The notes: generated from the letters alone by a model not told the origin. DNA of 6,932 nucleotides from Nitrospinaceae bacterium (GCA_016763735.1 JAESTE010000066.1:1-6932); one strand, 5' to 3'. Counted from the stretch's first letter, positions 1 through 6,839 are shown. Program-made: numbers and translations.

Positions 1-2
1 AA

Positions 3-71
3 CATCGTGTTGAACAGGTGGGAGAAAAACTACGCAAGATGATGCCTTTCGTCGGCAAGAAATTGGAATAA
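3..71 (+). CDS. ilvC: Ketol-acid reductoisomerase, C-terminal end (partial)
   Basis: The window opens inside a + strand reading frame that stays open for 22 codons and ends with TAA at 69-71. The visible tail contains VGEKLRKMMPFVGKK, which resembles the usual end of bacterial IlvC proteins (a VG-x-x-LR-x-MMP pattern near the C-terminus). IlvC is the NADPH-dependent second enzyme of isoleucine and valine synthesis, converting acetolactate or acetohydroxybutyrate to the dihydroxy acids. The following psd starts 12 nt downstream, and ilvC directly before psd and pssA is a known order in Geobacter-like genomes, which supports the call. The catalytic and cofactor domains lie outside the window, so identity rests on a short tail plus context. 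Confidence 0.7.
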   Translation, partial: HRVEQVGEKLRKMMPFVGKKLE

Positions 72-83
72 GGGCAAAAACTT

Positions 84-716
84 ATGCGTAGTCCCATAGC
101 CAAAGAAGGCTTTATATTCGTCATTCCGCTGGCTTTTTTAGCAGCGGCGTTGTACTCGTTTTCTTATTACTGGGCGGCAGGTCTGTTTGAAGGACTTTTC
201 CTTTTCTGTGCCTGGTTTTTTCGCGACCCCAATCGTGTCATCCCGCAGGAGCCGAATGTAATCGTCTCTCCTGCCGATGGCAAAGTGGTCAAAATAATCA
301 AGGAGAGCGACCCGTTATTACCGAACGATAATTATACGCGGATCAGTGTATTTTTGAACGTTTTCAACGTGCATGTCAACCGTGTACCTATTGCTGGTAA
401 AATCGAAGCGGTGAGGTACAATAAAGGTAAGTTTTTGAACGCCGCCAATCATAAGGCATCGTTGGACAATGAACAAAACGCGATTTTGTTGGACAACGGC
501 AGTACCAAGATATTGGTCAAACAGATCGCAGGCTTGATCGCACGCCGCATTGTTTGCGGGGCTAAAGAAGGCGACGATTACCAACTCGGGCAACGGTTTG
601 GTTTGATCCGCTTCGGTTCTCGGACTGATATCTTCGTTCCAGAAGGTACGACAATAAAAGTTAAAGAAGGCGATATTGTCAGCGGGGGTAGTTCAATCAT
701 TGGATACCTTAAATAA
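84..716 (+). CDS. psd: Phosphatidylserine decarboxylase proenzyme, short form
   Basis: A 210-residue protein that decarboxylates phosphatidylserine to phosphatidylethanolamine at the inner membrane. It belongs to the short Psd class, not the roughly 300-residue E. coli type. The first 45 residues are hydrophobic (two membrane-associated stretches, about 9-24 and 27-45), followed by FRDPNR (46-51) and SPADGK (62-67). NVHVNR (95-100) carries the conserved His97. RFGSRTD (176-182) contains the Gly178-Ser179 site where such proenzymes cleave themselves, leaving a small alpha chain whose Ser179 becomes the pyruvoyl cofactor. The ATG at 84 is preceded by AAGGG at 70-74, which overlaps the ilvC stop codon and gives a plausible ribosome binding site. 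All expected motifs are present and the length is normal for the class. The gene is followed at once by pssA, which makes its substrate. Confidence 0.95.
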   Translation: MRSPIAKEGFIFVIPLAFLAAALYSFSYYWAAGLFEGLFLFCAWFFRDPNRVIPQEPNVIVSPADGKVVKIIKESDPLLPNDNYTRISVFLNVFNVHVNRVPIAGKIEAVRYNKGKFLNAANHKASLDNEQNAILLDNGSTKILVKQIAGLIARRIVCGAKEGDDYQLGQRFGLIRFGSRTDIFVPEGTTIKVKEGDIVSGGSSIIGYLK

Positions 717-717
717 G

Positions 718-1455
718 ATGAAACCAAGAAAAGGCATACATATACTCCCCAGTCTATTCACAACGGGAAATGTGTTTTGTGGATTCTATGCATTCGTCGC
801 TGTTTTAAACGAAGACTTCTATCATGCCGCCTGGGCAATTGCGATTGGAATGATCTTCGATGGACTGGATGGTCGCATTGCGCGACTGACAAAAACCACC
901 AGCGCCTTCGGAATGCAATATGACTCTTTAGCAGATATCGTCACTTTCGGCATGGCCCCGGCCTTTCTTGCCTACGCCTGGGTTTTAAAACCTTTTGGTA
1001 GATTGGGATGGATGGCGGCTTTCCTCTTTTTACTTTGTGCAGCTCTCCGTCTTGCGCGTTTCAACGTCACTACTGCAGATGTTCGAAGTTCGCATTTCAT
1101 TGGTCTACCCAGTCCAGCCGCCGCCGTTGTGGTTGCTTCTATCGTCATTGCGTTTGAAGATTTGTTTTCAACCCGGATCAATCCATTCGTTATGGTTATG
1201 GTTATTTATATTTTAGCTTTTCTTATGGTCAGCAACATCAAGTACCCCGCATTCAAAAAATTGGATTTTAAAAAGCGCGTTGCCTTTTCACGTTTCCTGT
1301 TCATCATCTTATTTATCTACGTTCTTGCGACGATCCCGCTAGTGGCCCTGTTCATACTAGCCATAACCTATACTGTGATTGGGCCGATTGGATTGCTGAT
1401 TAAAAATAAAGAAGAAGTTCCTGAAGAGTCCTCCCCATCCACCCAACAGCAATAA
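718..1455 (+). CDS. pssA: CDP-diacylglycerol--serine O-phosphatidyltransferase
   Basis: A 245-residue integral membrane enzyme that joins CDP-diacylglycerol and L-serine into phosphatidylserine, the substrate of the upstream psd product. The CDP-alcohol phosphotransferase signature D-x2-D-G-x2-A-R-x8-G-x3-D-x3-D matches completely, with the four aspartates at residues 48, 51, 69 and 73 (metal binding and catalysis). Several hydrophobic segments follow, and the last 15 or so residues form a polar, Glu/Ser/Gln-rich tail. I chose the ATG at 718, one base after the psd stop codon, because MKPRKGIHILPSLFTTGN matches the usual family N-terminus. In-frame TTG codons at 676 and 700 would extend the protein into psd by up to 14 residues, and a G-rich stretch at 684-688 could serve the TTG at 700. 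The chosen ATG has no clear Shine-Dalgarno sequence, so translation is probably coupled to psd. Confidence 0.93.
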   Translation: MKPRKGIHILPSLFTTGNVFCGFYAFVAVLNEDFYHAAWAIAIGMIFDGLDGRIARLTKTTSAFGMQYDSLADIVTFGMAPAFLAYAWVLKPFGRLGWMAAFLFLLCAALRLARFNVTTADVRSSHFIGLPSPAAAVVVASIVIAFEDLFSTRINPFVMVMVIYILAFLMVSNIKYPAFKKLDFKKRVAFSRFLFIILFIYVLATIPLVALFILAITYTVIGPIGLLIKNKEEVPEESSPSTQQQ

Positions 1456-1458
1456 AAA

Positions 1459-2364
1459 ATGTCCTGGATAGATAAAATCAAAGCCGGCATCGGCAAAAAA
1501 TCCCCAAAAGATGAAGACTTGTGGGTAAGTTGTAAAAAATGCAAAGAACAAATCTACATCGCGGAACTGGAAGACAATCTAAAAGTCTGCCCAAAATGTG
1601 AATATCACTTCCGCCTCGATGCCCGGCAACGCATCCATTTACTGATCGACCACGAAACATTTACCGAACAAGATCAAAACCTGACATCGCCCGATCCACT
1701 AAAATTCAAAGACACAAAAAAATATAAAGACCGGATGCGGGCAACCATGAAAAAAAATACAAACAACGATGCCATCATTACCGGCTCAGGCGAAATAGAG
1801 GGCCTTGCTATTGAAATTTGTGTCTTTGACTTCAGCTTTATGGGCGGAAGCATGGGGTCGGTCGTCGGTGAGAAAATAACCCGGTCCATAGAACGGGCCA
1901 TCGATAAAAATATGCCGGTGATTATTGTCAGTTGTTCCGGCGGCGCACGCATGCAGGAGGGTATCTTCTCGCTCATGCAAATGGCAAAAACTTCATCGGC
2001 TCTGCAAAAACTTAGCGTGAAAAAAATCCCTTACATTTCTCTTCTAACCGACCCCACTATGGGCGGCGTATCAGCAAGTTTTTCCATGCTCGGCGATATC
2101 ATTCTCGCTGAACCGGGAGCGTTAATAGGCTTTGCCGGACCGCGCGTGATCGAGCAAACCATCAAACAAAAACTGCCTGATGGATTTCAAAGAGCCGAGT
2201 TCCAATTAGAACATGGTCTCATTGATAATGTTGTCCACAGGAAAAGATTGAAAGCGACTCTGGTACAACTCCTCAATATGCTGCTAAATAGTCCGCAGGA
2301 TGTAACATCGAAAGAAGAAAAAATTCCCAAACTGACCAATCCCCCGGAAGTCCTCGGCGCCTAA
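1459..2364 (+). CDS. accD: Acetyl-CoA carboxylase carboxyltransferase beta subunit
   Basis: A 301-residue cytoplasmic protein of the usual AccD length. With AccA it transfers the carboxyl group from biotin on AccB to acetyl-CoA, giving malonyl-CoA for fatty acid synthesis. An N-terminal four-cysteine zinc ribbon is visible (Cys25, Cys28, Cys44, Cys47). The crotonase-fold carboxyltransferase domain follows, with SGGARMQEG (160-168), DPTMGGVSASF (198-208) and FAGPRVIEQT (225-234), all characteristic of AccD. The ATG lies 3 nt after the pssA stop and has no obvious ribosome binding site, so coupling to pssA is likely. Its codons are rich in A, including an uninterrupted run of eight A at 1750-1757. 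No folC follows, although accD-folC is a common pairing; the next gene is on the opposite strand. I see no convincing + strand terminator after it. Confidence 0.97.
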   Translation: MSWIDKIKAGIGKKSPKDEDLWVSCKKCKEQIYIAELEDNLKVCPKCEYHFRLDARQRIHLLIDHETFTEQDQNLTSPDPLKFKDTKKYKDRMRATMKKNTNNDAIITGSGEIEGLAIEICVFDFSFMGGSMGSVVGEKITRSIERAIDKNMPVIIVSCSGGARMQEGIFSLMQMAKTSSALQKLSVKKIPYISLLTDPTMGGVSASFSMLGDIILAEPGALIGFAGPRVIEQTIKQKLPDGFQRAEFQLEHGLIDNVVHRKRLKATLVQLLNMLLNSPQDVTSKEEKIPKLTNPPEVLGA

Positions 2365-2393
2365 TTAGCGAGCCGCCTGCTTTTGCAACGTCA

Positions 2394-2428
2394 TAAAAAA
2401 ACCGATCTATTACTACCAGCCTCGGTTT
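2394..2428 (-). terminator. Probable intrinsic terminator of the pst-phoU operon
   Basis: Read on the - strand, AAACCGA (2428-2422) and TCGGTTT (2405-2399) can form a 7-bp stem with a 16-nt loop. A run of seven T (2401-2395) overlaps the distal arm and continues past it. The loop contains the phoU stop codon (2415-2413), so the hairpin begins inside the coding sequence. The stem has only three G-C pairs and a large loop, so it is not a strong example. On the + strand the same hairpin is followed by GCCCC, not T, so it should not act for accD. Confidence 0.5.
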
Positions 2429-3081
2429 GCCCCTTGATGTCGAATCAACTCACCATCGACCATGAACACAACGTCTTCCGCAATATTAGTAGAGAGATCT
2501 GCGATTCTTTCCAGATAGCGAGAAATAGATAGGGTTTGCACTGCCCTCTCTATAAACTCCGGACTCTGGCGCATTATATCTTGCAGGGCGGTATACATTT
2601 CTCTATTTAAATCATCAATTTCATCATCCAAAGTCAATACAATACGAGCAAGTTTTGTATCCATTCTAATAAGAGCATCAAGACTTTTGCTCACCATTGC
2701 CTGAACTCTATCTGCCATATGATGAAAATTGAGAATTGCCTGAAGCGGCTCATGGTCTGCCAAATAAATAGAACGCTCAGCAATGTTTGCCGCCAGATCA
2801 CCCATGCGTTCCAAATCATTATTAACCTTGAGGACCGCAATGATGAGCCTGAGATCATTCGCTACCGGTTGATGTAGAGCCAGCACTTTGAGACACTCTT
2901 CTTCAATTTGATTCTCTTTTTGATCAATCAAGCGATCACCACTTATCACTTCTTTGGCAAGCTCTGGATGCCGGTCGATCAGAGACTCAATAGAATTATT
3001 AAGAGCTTTTTCTACCATCAATCCGGTTGTAAGCAGTTCTTTTTTTATACGATCTAAATCTCTTTGCAGATGTTTTCCCAT
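2413..3081 (-). CDS. phoU: Phosphate signalling and transport regulator PhoU
   Basis: A 222-residue, all-helical cytoplasmic protein made of two tandem PhoU three-helix repeats. Each repeat carries the metal-binding E-x3-D-x3-N signature: ERMGDLAANIAE at 91-102 and ERIADLSTNIAE at 191-202. In characterised bacteria PhoU connects the PstSCAB transporter to the PhoR sensor kinase, restraining the Pho response when phosphate is plentiful and limiting excessive uptake. It is the last gene of the pst operon, 12 nt after pstB. A good ribosome binding site, AAGGA at 3093-3089, lies directly after the pstB stop and 7 nt before the ATG. Length and motifs are normal. No phoR or phoB is visible in the window, so its signalling partner is encoded elsewhere. 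Confidence 0.97.
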   Translation of the reverse strand: MGKHLQRDLDRIKKELLTTGLMVEKALNNSIESLIDRHPELAKEVISGDRLIDQKENQIEEECLKVLALHQPVANDLRLIIAVLKVNNDLERMGDLAANIAERSIYLADHEPLQAILNFHHMADRVQAMVSKSLDALIRMDTKLARIVLTLDDEIDDLNREMYTALQDIMRQSPEFIERAVQTLSISRYLERIADLSTNIAEDVVFMVDGELIRHQGANRGW

Positions 3082-3093
3082 CGAGATATCCTT

Positions 3094-3936
3094 TTATCCG
3101 AACCGCCCTGTTACATACTCTTCGGTTCGTTTATTTGTTGGGTGGGTAAAAATATTTTTAGTTTTTCCAAATTCGACCAATTTCCCTGCCTCAAAAAAAG
3201 CGGTAAATTTTGAGACACGGGAAGCTTGTTGCATATTGTGAGTCACGATAACTATGGTGTATTGTTGTTTCAATTCATACATCAGATCTTCAATACGAGC
3301 TGTGGATACAGGGTCTAGAGCAGAGCAGGGTTCGTCCATTAAGATAATTTCTGGCTCCATAGCCAAGGCTCTTGCTATGCATAGTCGCTGTTGCTGCCCT
3401 CCGGACAAAGCCATCGCCGAGTCCTTAAGCCTGTCTTTCACTTCATCCCATAGAGCCGCCGCACGAAGTGACTTCTCTACCCGCTCGTTAATATCCTTTC
3501 TAAAGCCATTAATCAGGGGACCCCAAGCTACATTCTGGAAAATCGATTTTGGAAAAGGATTTGGTTTTTGGAAAACCATACCAATTTTTCGTCGCACCTC
3601 CACAGGGTCGACATTACTCCCATACAGATCTATATCGCGATACAATACCTGCCCTTCTACAGTAGCCCCTGGAACAAAATCGTTCATGCGATTAAATGAG
3701 CGCAGTAATGTACTTTTTCCACAGCCTGAAGGCCCGATGATAGCTGTTATCCGCCTCTCAGGTATTGTTAAGGAAACATTGTTGATGGCCGGTGTGCCGC
3801 TATAGCAAATTGTTACATCTTTTACTTGCAGAACTATATTTTCCGTTTTATTCTTTCCTGACAATTCTTTTCCCATAGTTTTTGAGTCCATCAAAAATTT
3901 TTCTGGCAAAGCTTTTTTATGAGCAATCATATTCAT
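3094..3936 (-). CDS. pstB: Phosphate ABC transporter ATP-binding protein PstB
   Basis: The ATPase of the Pst phosphate importer, acting as a dimer on the cytoplasmic face of PstC-PstA. Visible in order are Walker A GPSGCGKST (68-76), Q-loop with VFQKPNPFP (121-129), signature LSGGQQQR (177-184), Walker B IILMDEP (197-203), D-loop SALD (205-208) and switch His233 in VTHNM. KPNPFPKSI after the Q-loop is typical of PstB and separates it from other ABC ATPases. At 280 residues it is longer than the usual 250-260: about 35 polar, Lys-rich residues precede the first beta strand (IVLQVKDV, 34-41). The ATG at 3936 overlaps the pstA stop in ATGA. Internal ATG codons at residues 3, 16 and 21 could give a more usual length, but no ribosome binding site stands before residue 16 or 21, so I kept the first. 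GGAG lies 11 nt upstream of it. Confidence 0.96.
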   Translation of the reverse strand: MNMIAHKKALPEKFLMDSKTMGKELSGKNKTENIVLQVKDVTICYSGTPAINNVSLTIPERRITAIIGPSGCGKSTLLRSFNRMNDFVPGATVEGQVLYRDIDLYGSNVDPVEVRRKIGMVFQKPNPFPKSIFQNVAWGPLINGFRKDINERVEKSLRAAALWDEVKDRLKDSAMALSGGQQQRLCIARALAMEPEIILMDEPCSALDPVSTARIEDLMYELKQQYTIVIVTHNMQQASRVSKFTAFFEAGKLVEFGKTKNIFTHPTNKRTEEYVTGRFG

Positions 3937-4793
3937 AAGTTTCGTTTCTCCGACCTATGGCGAATATAAACCGCGATTGAATTCATCATTAGAAGAACTA
4001 ACAACAAAACAAGAATTCCCGCCGCAGCAAGTTCATGAAACTCTTGTTGTGGGCGTGAGGCCCAGTTGAAGATTTGAATGGGAAGAGCTGTAAAATCATC
4101 CATCGGACCTTCAGGAGTAAACGCCACATAAGTCAATGCTCCAATCATGACAAGCGGCGCTGTTTCTCCAATAGCCCTGGATAGCGCAAGAATAATACCG
4201 GTGAGAATGCCAGGAAGTGCCGCCGGAAGCACGTGCGCATATGTGGTTTGCCAGCGTGTTGCCCCGAGAGCGAACGCGGCTTGTCGAATCGTATTGGGTA
4301 CCGAACGTAGAGCTTCGCGGGTTGAAATAATAATAACCGGTAGAATCAGTAGACTCATGGTCAAACTACCCGCCAATACACTTTGCTCCAGTCCAAACCA
4401 TCGCACAAAAATAACAAGACCCAACATTCCATAAACAATAGAAGGCACACCAGCGAGATTGGAAATATTAAGATCAATGAACCGACTGAATCGATTTTTA
4501 TTCGTAAACTCTTCAAGATAAAGCCCTGAACCAATGCCAATGGGAACGGAAAAGAGTGCAGTAAATCCCATGAGCCAAAGTGTTCCAAACAAAGCAGAGC
4601 GAATACCGGCCTTTGCAGGAAACCGAGAAGGAAAATCACTTAAGAACTGTAAGTCGAGCCATTGAATACCTTCACGAGTTACATGGAATAGTAAAATACC
4701 CAAAATAACAACTCCGGTCCATGCTACGACGAAACAAAAAACGTGAAAAGCTCTGGCGAACCAGTATCGATATGTAAGGCTCCGAGAAATCAT
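3933..4793 (-). CDS. pstA: Phosphate ABC transporter permease PstA
   Basis: A 286-residue inner-membrane permease that pairs with PstC to form the phosphate channel. About six hydrophobic segments are visible, the first near 14-36 and the last near 258-276. The cytoplasmic EAA loop that docks to PstB is at about 160-190 (EALRSVP then ALGATRWQTT). ALSRAIGETAPL (203-214), with its conserved Arg and Glu in a membrane segment, is typical of Pst permeases. TAPLVMIGAL and the late PIQIFNWASRP stretch distinguish it as PstA, not PstC. The ATG overlaps the pstC stop in ATGA and is preceded by GAGGTG (4804-4799), 5 nt upstream. Its own stop overlaps the pstB start the same way. Length is normal and no key segment is missing. 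Confidence 0.96.
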   Translation of the reverse strand: MISRSLTYRYWFARAFHVFCFVVAWTGVVILGILLFHVTREGIQWLDLQFLSDFPSRFPAKAGIRSALFGTLWLMGFTALFSVPIGIGSGLYLEEFTNKNRFSRFIDLNISNLAGVPSIVYGMLGLVIFVRWFGLEQSVLAGSLTMSLLILPVIIISTREALRSVPNTIRQAAFALGATRWQTTYAHVLPAALPGILTGIILALSRAIGETAPLVMIGALTYVAFTPEGPMDDFTALPIQIFNWASRPQQEFHELAAAGILVLLLVLLMMNSIAVYIRHRSEKRNL

Positions 4794-5686
4794 TCATACA
4801 CCTCGCGAAACTTGCGCAATAAATGACTTGAAACTATGTTCATAATAAGAGTGATGACAAAAAGTAACGCGGAGACAGCAAAAATAGTCTGGTAAGCAAT
4901 ACCACCTGCCGGGGTATCGCCGAGGCTAACCTGGACAATGTAAGCAGTCATAGTTTGTATGCCTACGAAAGGGTCCATCGTCATCTTGGGAGTAGCGCCT
5001 GCCGCAAGAGTGACAGCCATTGTTTCTCCAATTGCGCGTGAGAGAGCCAACACAAAAGCCGCCATGATACCGGAAAGGGAGGAAGGGATTACCACGCCGA
5101 GAGTTACTTCCACCGGGGTCGCACCTACAGCGTAGGCGCCTTGACGCAAAGATGCCGGTACTGCCCGAAGGGTATCATCACAAAGCGATGCAACCATGGA
5201 AAGAACCATGATACCCACGACTATCGAAGCACTGGCCGCGTTGAAAATTTGAACGTCAGAAAAAACCGTTCGCAATAAGGGTGTCACGAAACTAAGCGCA
5301 AAATAACCGTAGACAACGGTGGGAATCCCTGCAAGCACCTCTAGAATTGGTTTAAGAATGCTTCTGACTCGGGAAGAGGCATATTCACTCAAATAAATTG
5401 CCGTGGCCAAACCAGCAGGAAGCGCTATCAAAGCAGTACCCGCAACTATAAGAAAAGTTCCACAAACCAAAGGAAGAACCCCGAAAGATCGGGGTTCTAA
5501 AAGAGGCGTCCATTGGGTTCCAAAAAGAAATTCAGAGACAGAAACTTCCTGAAAGAATACTCCTGCCTCTCGAATCAGGATCCAGACAATGGCAAAGGTC
5601 GTTAAAACAGAGACCGTAGCGCAGAGAAACAAACCTGCTTTAATGCCTTCCTCGCGCCAATGTTTTGCCCATTTTCGCTGAAACAC
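4790..5686 (-). CDS. pstC: Phosphate ABC transporter permease PstC
   Basis: A 298-residue inner-membrane permease, partner of PstA. Hydrophobic segments are visible from about residue 19 to 284. PTVVYGYFAL (122-131) and the EAA loop at about 170-201 (LRAVPASLRQGAYAVGAT) are typical of PstC. ALSRAIGETMAV (214-225) carries the conserved Arg217 and Glu221. SFGVLPLVCGT (67-77) matches the PstC pattern before the second membrane segment. The start codon is GTG at 5686-5684. AAGGA at 5700-5696 lies 9 nt upstream and overlaps the pstS stop codon. The gap from pstS is 13 nt. No in-frame ATG near the start would keep the first membrane helix intact, so I accept GTG. Nothing is missing against the family, although it is slightly shorter than E. 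coli PstC. Confidence 0.96.
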   Translation of the reverse strand: MFQRKWAKHWREEGIKAGLFLCATVSVLTTFAIVWILIREAGVFFQEVSVSEFLFGTQWTPLLEPRSFGVLPLVCGTFLIVAGTALIALPAGLATAIYLSEYASSRVRSILKPILEVLAGIPTVVYGYFALSFVTPLLRTVFSDVQIFNAASASIVVGIMVLSMVASLCDDTLRAVPASLRQGAYAVGATPVEVTLGVVIPSSLSGIMAAFVLALSRAIGETMAVTLAAGATPKMTMDPFVGIQTMTAYIVQVSLGDTPAGGIAYQTIFAVSALLFVITLIMNIVSSHLLRKFREVYE

Positions 5687-5699
5687 GCTCTATTTTCCT

Positions 5700-6677
5700 T
5701 TATTTAAGTAAAATTTTTTTAATTTCCATATCACTATTTCTTCCTGAAATTAAAGAGCCTTTCAGCCACTTCTCAAACTGATCCGAAGAAAGCTGATAAC
5801 TTTTATCAGGCAGTGAAATATAACCAACCTCTTTGACAAGCTCCGAAGCATTCGCCAGATAAAATCTTACGAACGCCTTAACTTCAGGGCGTTGTGATCC
5901 AGGCTTGCTGATATAGATGAAAATCGGACGAGATAGAGGTTTGTAAGAACCATCGTTTATGGTTTTCTCGGAAGGTGTAATCGGTCCTGTGCCCCCATCT
6001 ATAGGAACAATCTTCAACTTCTCCTGATTTTCCCGGTAATAGGCATAACCGAAATAACCGAGAGCGTTTTTGTCGCCGGCCACACCCATGACAAGAACAT
6101 TGTCATCTTCACTGGCTGTAAAGTCTGGACGGGAAGCCTGCGATTTACCGTTGATGGTTTTTGTAAAATAATCAAAAGTTCCTGAGTCAGCTCCGGGACC
6201 ATAAAGAGTGATAGGTCGCTTGGGCCATTCAGGCCGCACATCGCTCCAATACTTTACTGTGCTTCCAGGTTGCCATATCTTTCTAAGTTCTGTAACCGTG
6301 AGATAATCTACAAAATCATTACTAGGATTGATAACCACAGACAATCCATCGTAAGCAACCGGAAGTTCAATAAACCCTAATCCATTATCTTTGGCTTTTT
6401 TTATTTCCGAATCTTTTATAGGCCTTGAGGCATCATTGATGTCTGTTTGCCCCCTGGCAAACTTCTTAAACCCTCCGCCCGTTCCTGAAATTCCAACGGT
6501 GACACGGACCTTTCTATTCACCTTTTGAAACTCTTCTGCAACAGCTTCAGATATAGGAAAAACCGTGCGGGACCCATCGATACGAACCTTTCCAGCTAAC
6601 CCACCAGCAAAACTATTTTCACCAAGGGAAAGCAGAAAAAAAGTGGATACGGCAAAATAAAGTAGTAATCGATTCAT
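5700..6677 (-). CDS. pstS: Periplasmic phosphate-binding protein PstS
   Basis: A 325-residue phosphate-binding protein that delivers phosphate to PstC-PstA. The N-terminus is a signal peptide: Asn-Arg, a hydrophobic core (about 4-18), then SFA-GG, giving probable cleavage after Ala24. The protein has no cysteine at all, so it is not a lipoprotein, which points to a Gram-negative periplasm. Ligand-binding segments recognisable from the family are DGSRTVFPI (34-42), GISGTGGGF (62-70), DINDASRPIK (79-88), YDGLSVVIN (109-117) and PGADSGTFDYF (161-171). It is the first gene of the operon, with a strong ribosome binding site (AAGGAG, 6689-6684) 6 nt before the ATG. Length is in the normal range. 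The neighbouring pstCAB-phoU genes and the Pho-box-like repeats upstream confirm phosphate as the ligand, not another anion. Confidence 0.96.
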   Translation of the reverse strand: MNRLLLYFAVSTFFLLSLGENSFAGGLAGKVRIDGSRTVFPISEAVAEEFQKVNRKVRVTVGISGTGGGFKKFARGQTDINDASRPIKDSEIKKAKDNGLGFIELPVAYDGLSVVINPSNDFVDYLTVTELRKIWQPGSTVKYWSDVRPEWPKRPITLYGPGADSGTFDYFTKTINGKSQASRPDFTASEDDNVLVMGVAGDKNALGYFGYAYYRENQEKLKIVPIDGGTGPITPSEKTINDGSYKPLSRPIFIYISKPGSQRPEVKAFVRFYLANASELVKEVGYISLPDKSYQLSSDQFEKWLKGSLISGRNSDMEIKKILLK

Positions 6678-6683
6678 ATTTAT

Positions 6684-6689
6684 CTCCTT
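6684..6689 (-). promoter_or_regulatory. Strong ribosome binding site of pstS
   Basis: AAGGAG on the - strand, 6 nt before the pstS ATG. It is the best Shine-Dalgarno match in the window, which fits the high level at which periplasmic binding proteins are usually made relative to their permeases. Confidence 0.8.
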
Positions 6690-6695
6690 TTAATT

Positions 6696-6739
6696 AATTT
6701 ACTTTTCTTTTGTAAAGAAACAATAAAGATGGTGTGAAG
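6696..6739 (-). promoter_or_regulatory. Pho box and putative pst promoter
   Basis: Read on the - strand, three heptamers lie in a row with 4-nt spacers, an exact 11-nt period: CTTCACA (6739-6733), CTTTATT (6728-6722) and CTTTACA (6717-6711). The spacing and the CT-x-T/C-A core match the direct-repeat layout of PhoB boxes (CTGTCAT-type units every 11 nt), and TTCACA/TTTACA also resemble the PhoP units of Gram-positive bacteria. TAAATT (6701-6696), 9 nt after the last unit, is a possible -10 element at about the distance seen in PhoB-activated promoters. It leaves only a very short leader before the ribosome binding site. The repeat geometry is seen in the sequence. The assignment to PhoB and the -10 position are inference. 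Confidence 0.55.
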
Positions 6740-6781
6740 GTTGTGGGGAGAGCTCTTTGCTGACACCTTTGCCCCGCAACC
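6739..6781. repeat. 10-bp inverted repeat upstream of the Pho box
   Basis: GGTTGTGGGG (6739-6748) and CCCCGCAACC (6772-6781) are inverted copies separated by 23 nt. As + strand RNA they pair over 10 bp with one G-U wobble; on the - strand there is one A-C mismatch. The spacer holds the palindrome AGAGCTCT (6749-6756) and a direct repeat CTTTGC (6755-6760); its second copy (6767-6772) runs one base into the right arm. No T-tract follows on either strand, so it is unlikely to be an intrinsic terminator. Position next to the pst promoter suggests a binding site or mRNA structure, but its function is unknown. Confidence 0.45.
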
Positions 6782-6839
6782 CGAGTATCTTTAAAAAGAA
6801 GTGTAGGGAAAAAATATGAAGAAAAAATAAAGGACAGAT

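Noticed and set aside
318..593. 91-residue - strand open frame opposite psd
   Set aside because: Antisense shadow of a clearly identified gene, with low-complexity, unrecognisable protein.
1750..1757. Run of eight A in accD as a programmed frameshift site
   Set aside because: The frame is intact across it and the carboxyltransferase motifs continue normally. No downstream structure or alternative product is evident.
1674..1976. 100-residue - strand open frame opposite accD
   Set aside because: It lies fully within the conserved part of accD, has no ribosome binding context and no recognisable family.
2355..2380. Possible + strand terminator for accD around the CGGC/GCCG pair near its stop
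   Set aside because: The stem is only 3-4 bp with mismatches inside, and the T-tract is short and displaced.
3254..3805. 183-residue + strand open frame opposite pstB
   Set aside because: It is antisense to the conserved ABC core of pstB, shows no recognisable domain, and is explained by the codon pattern of the real gene.
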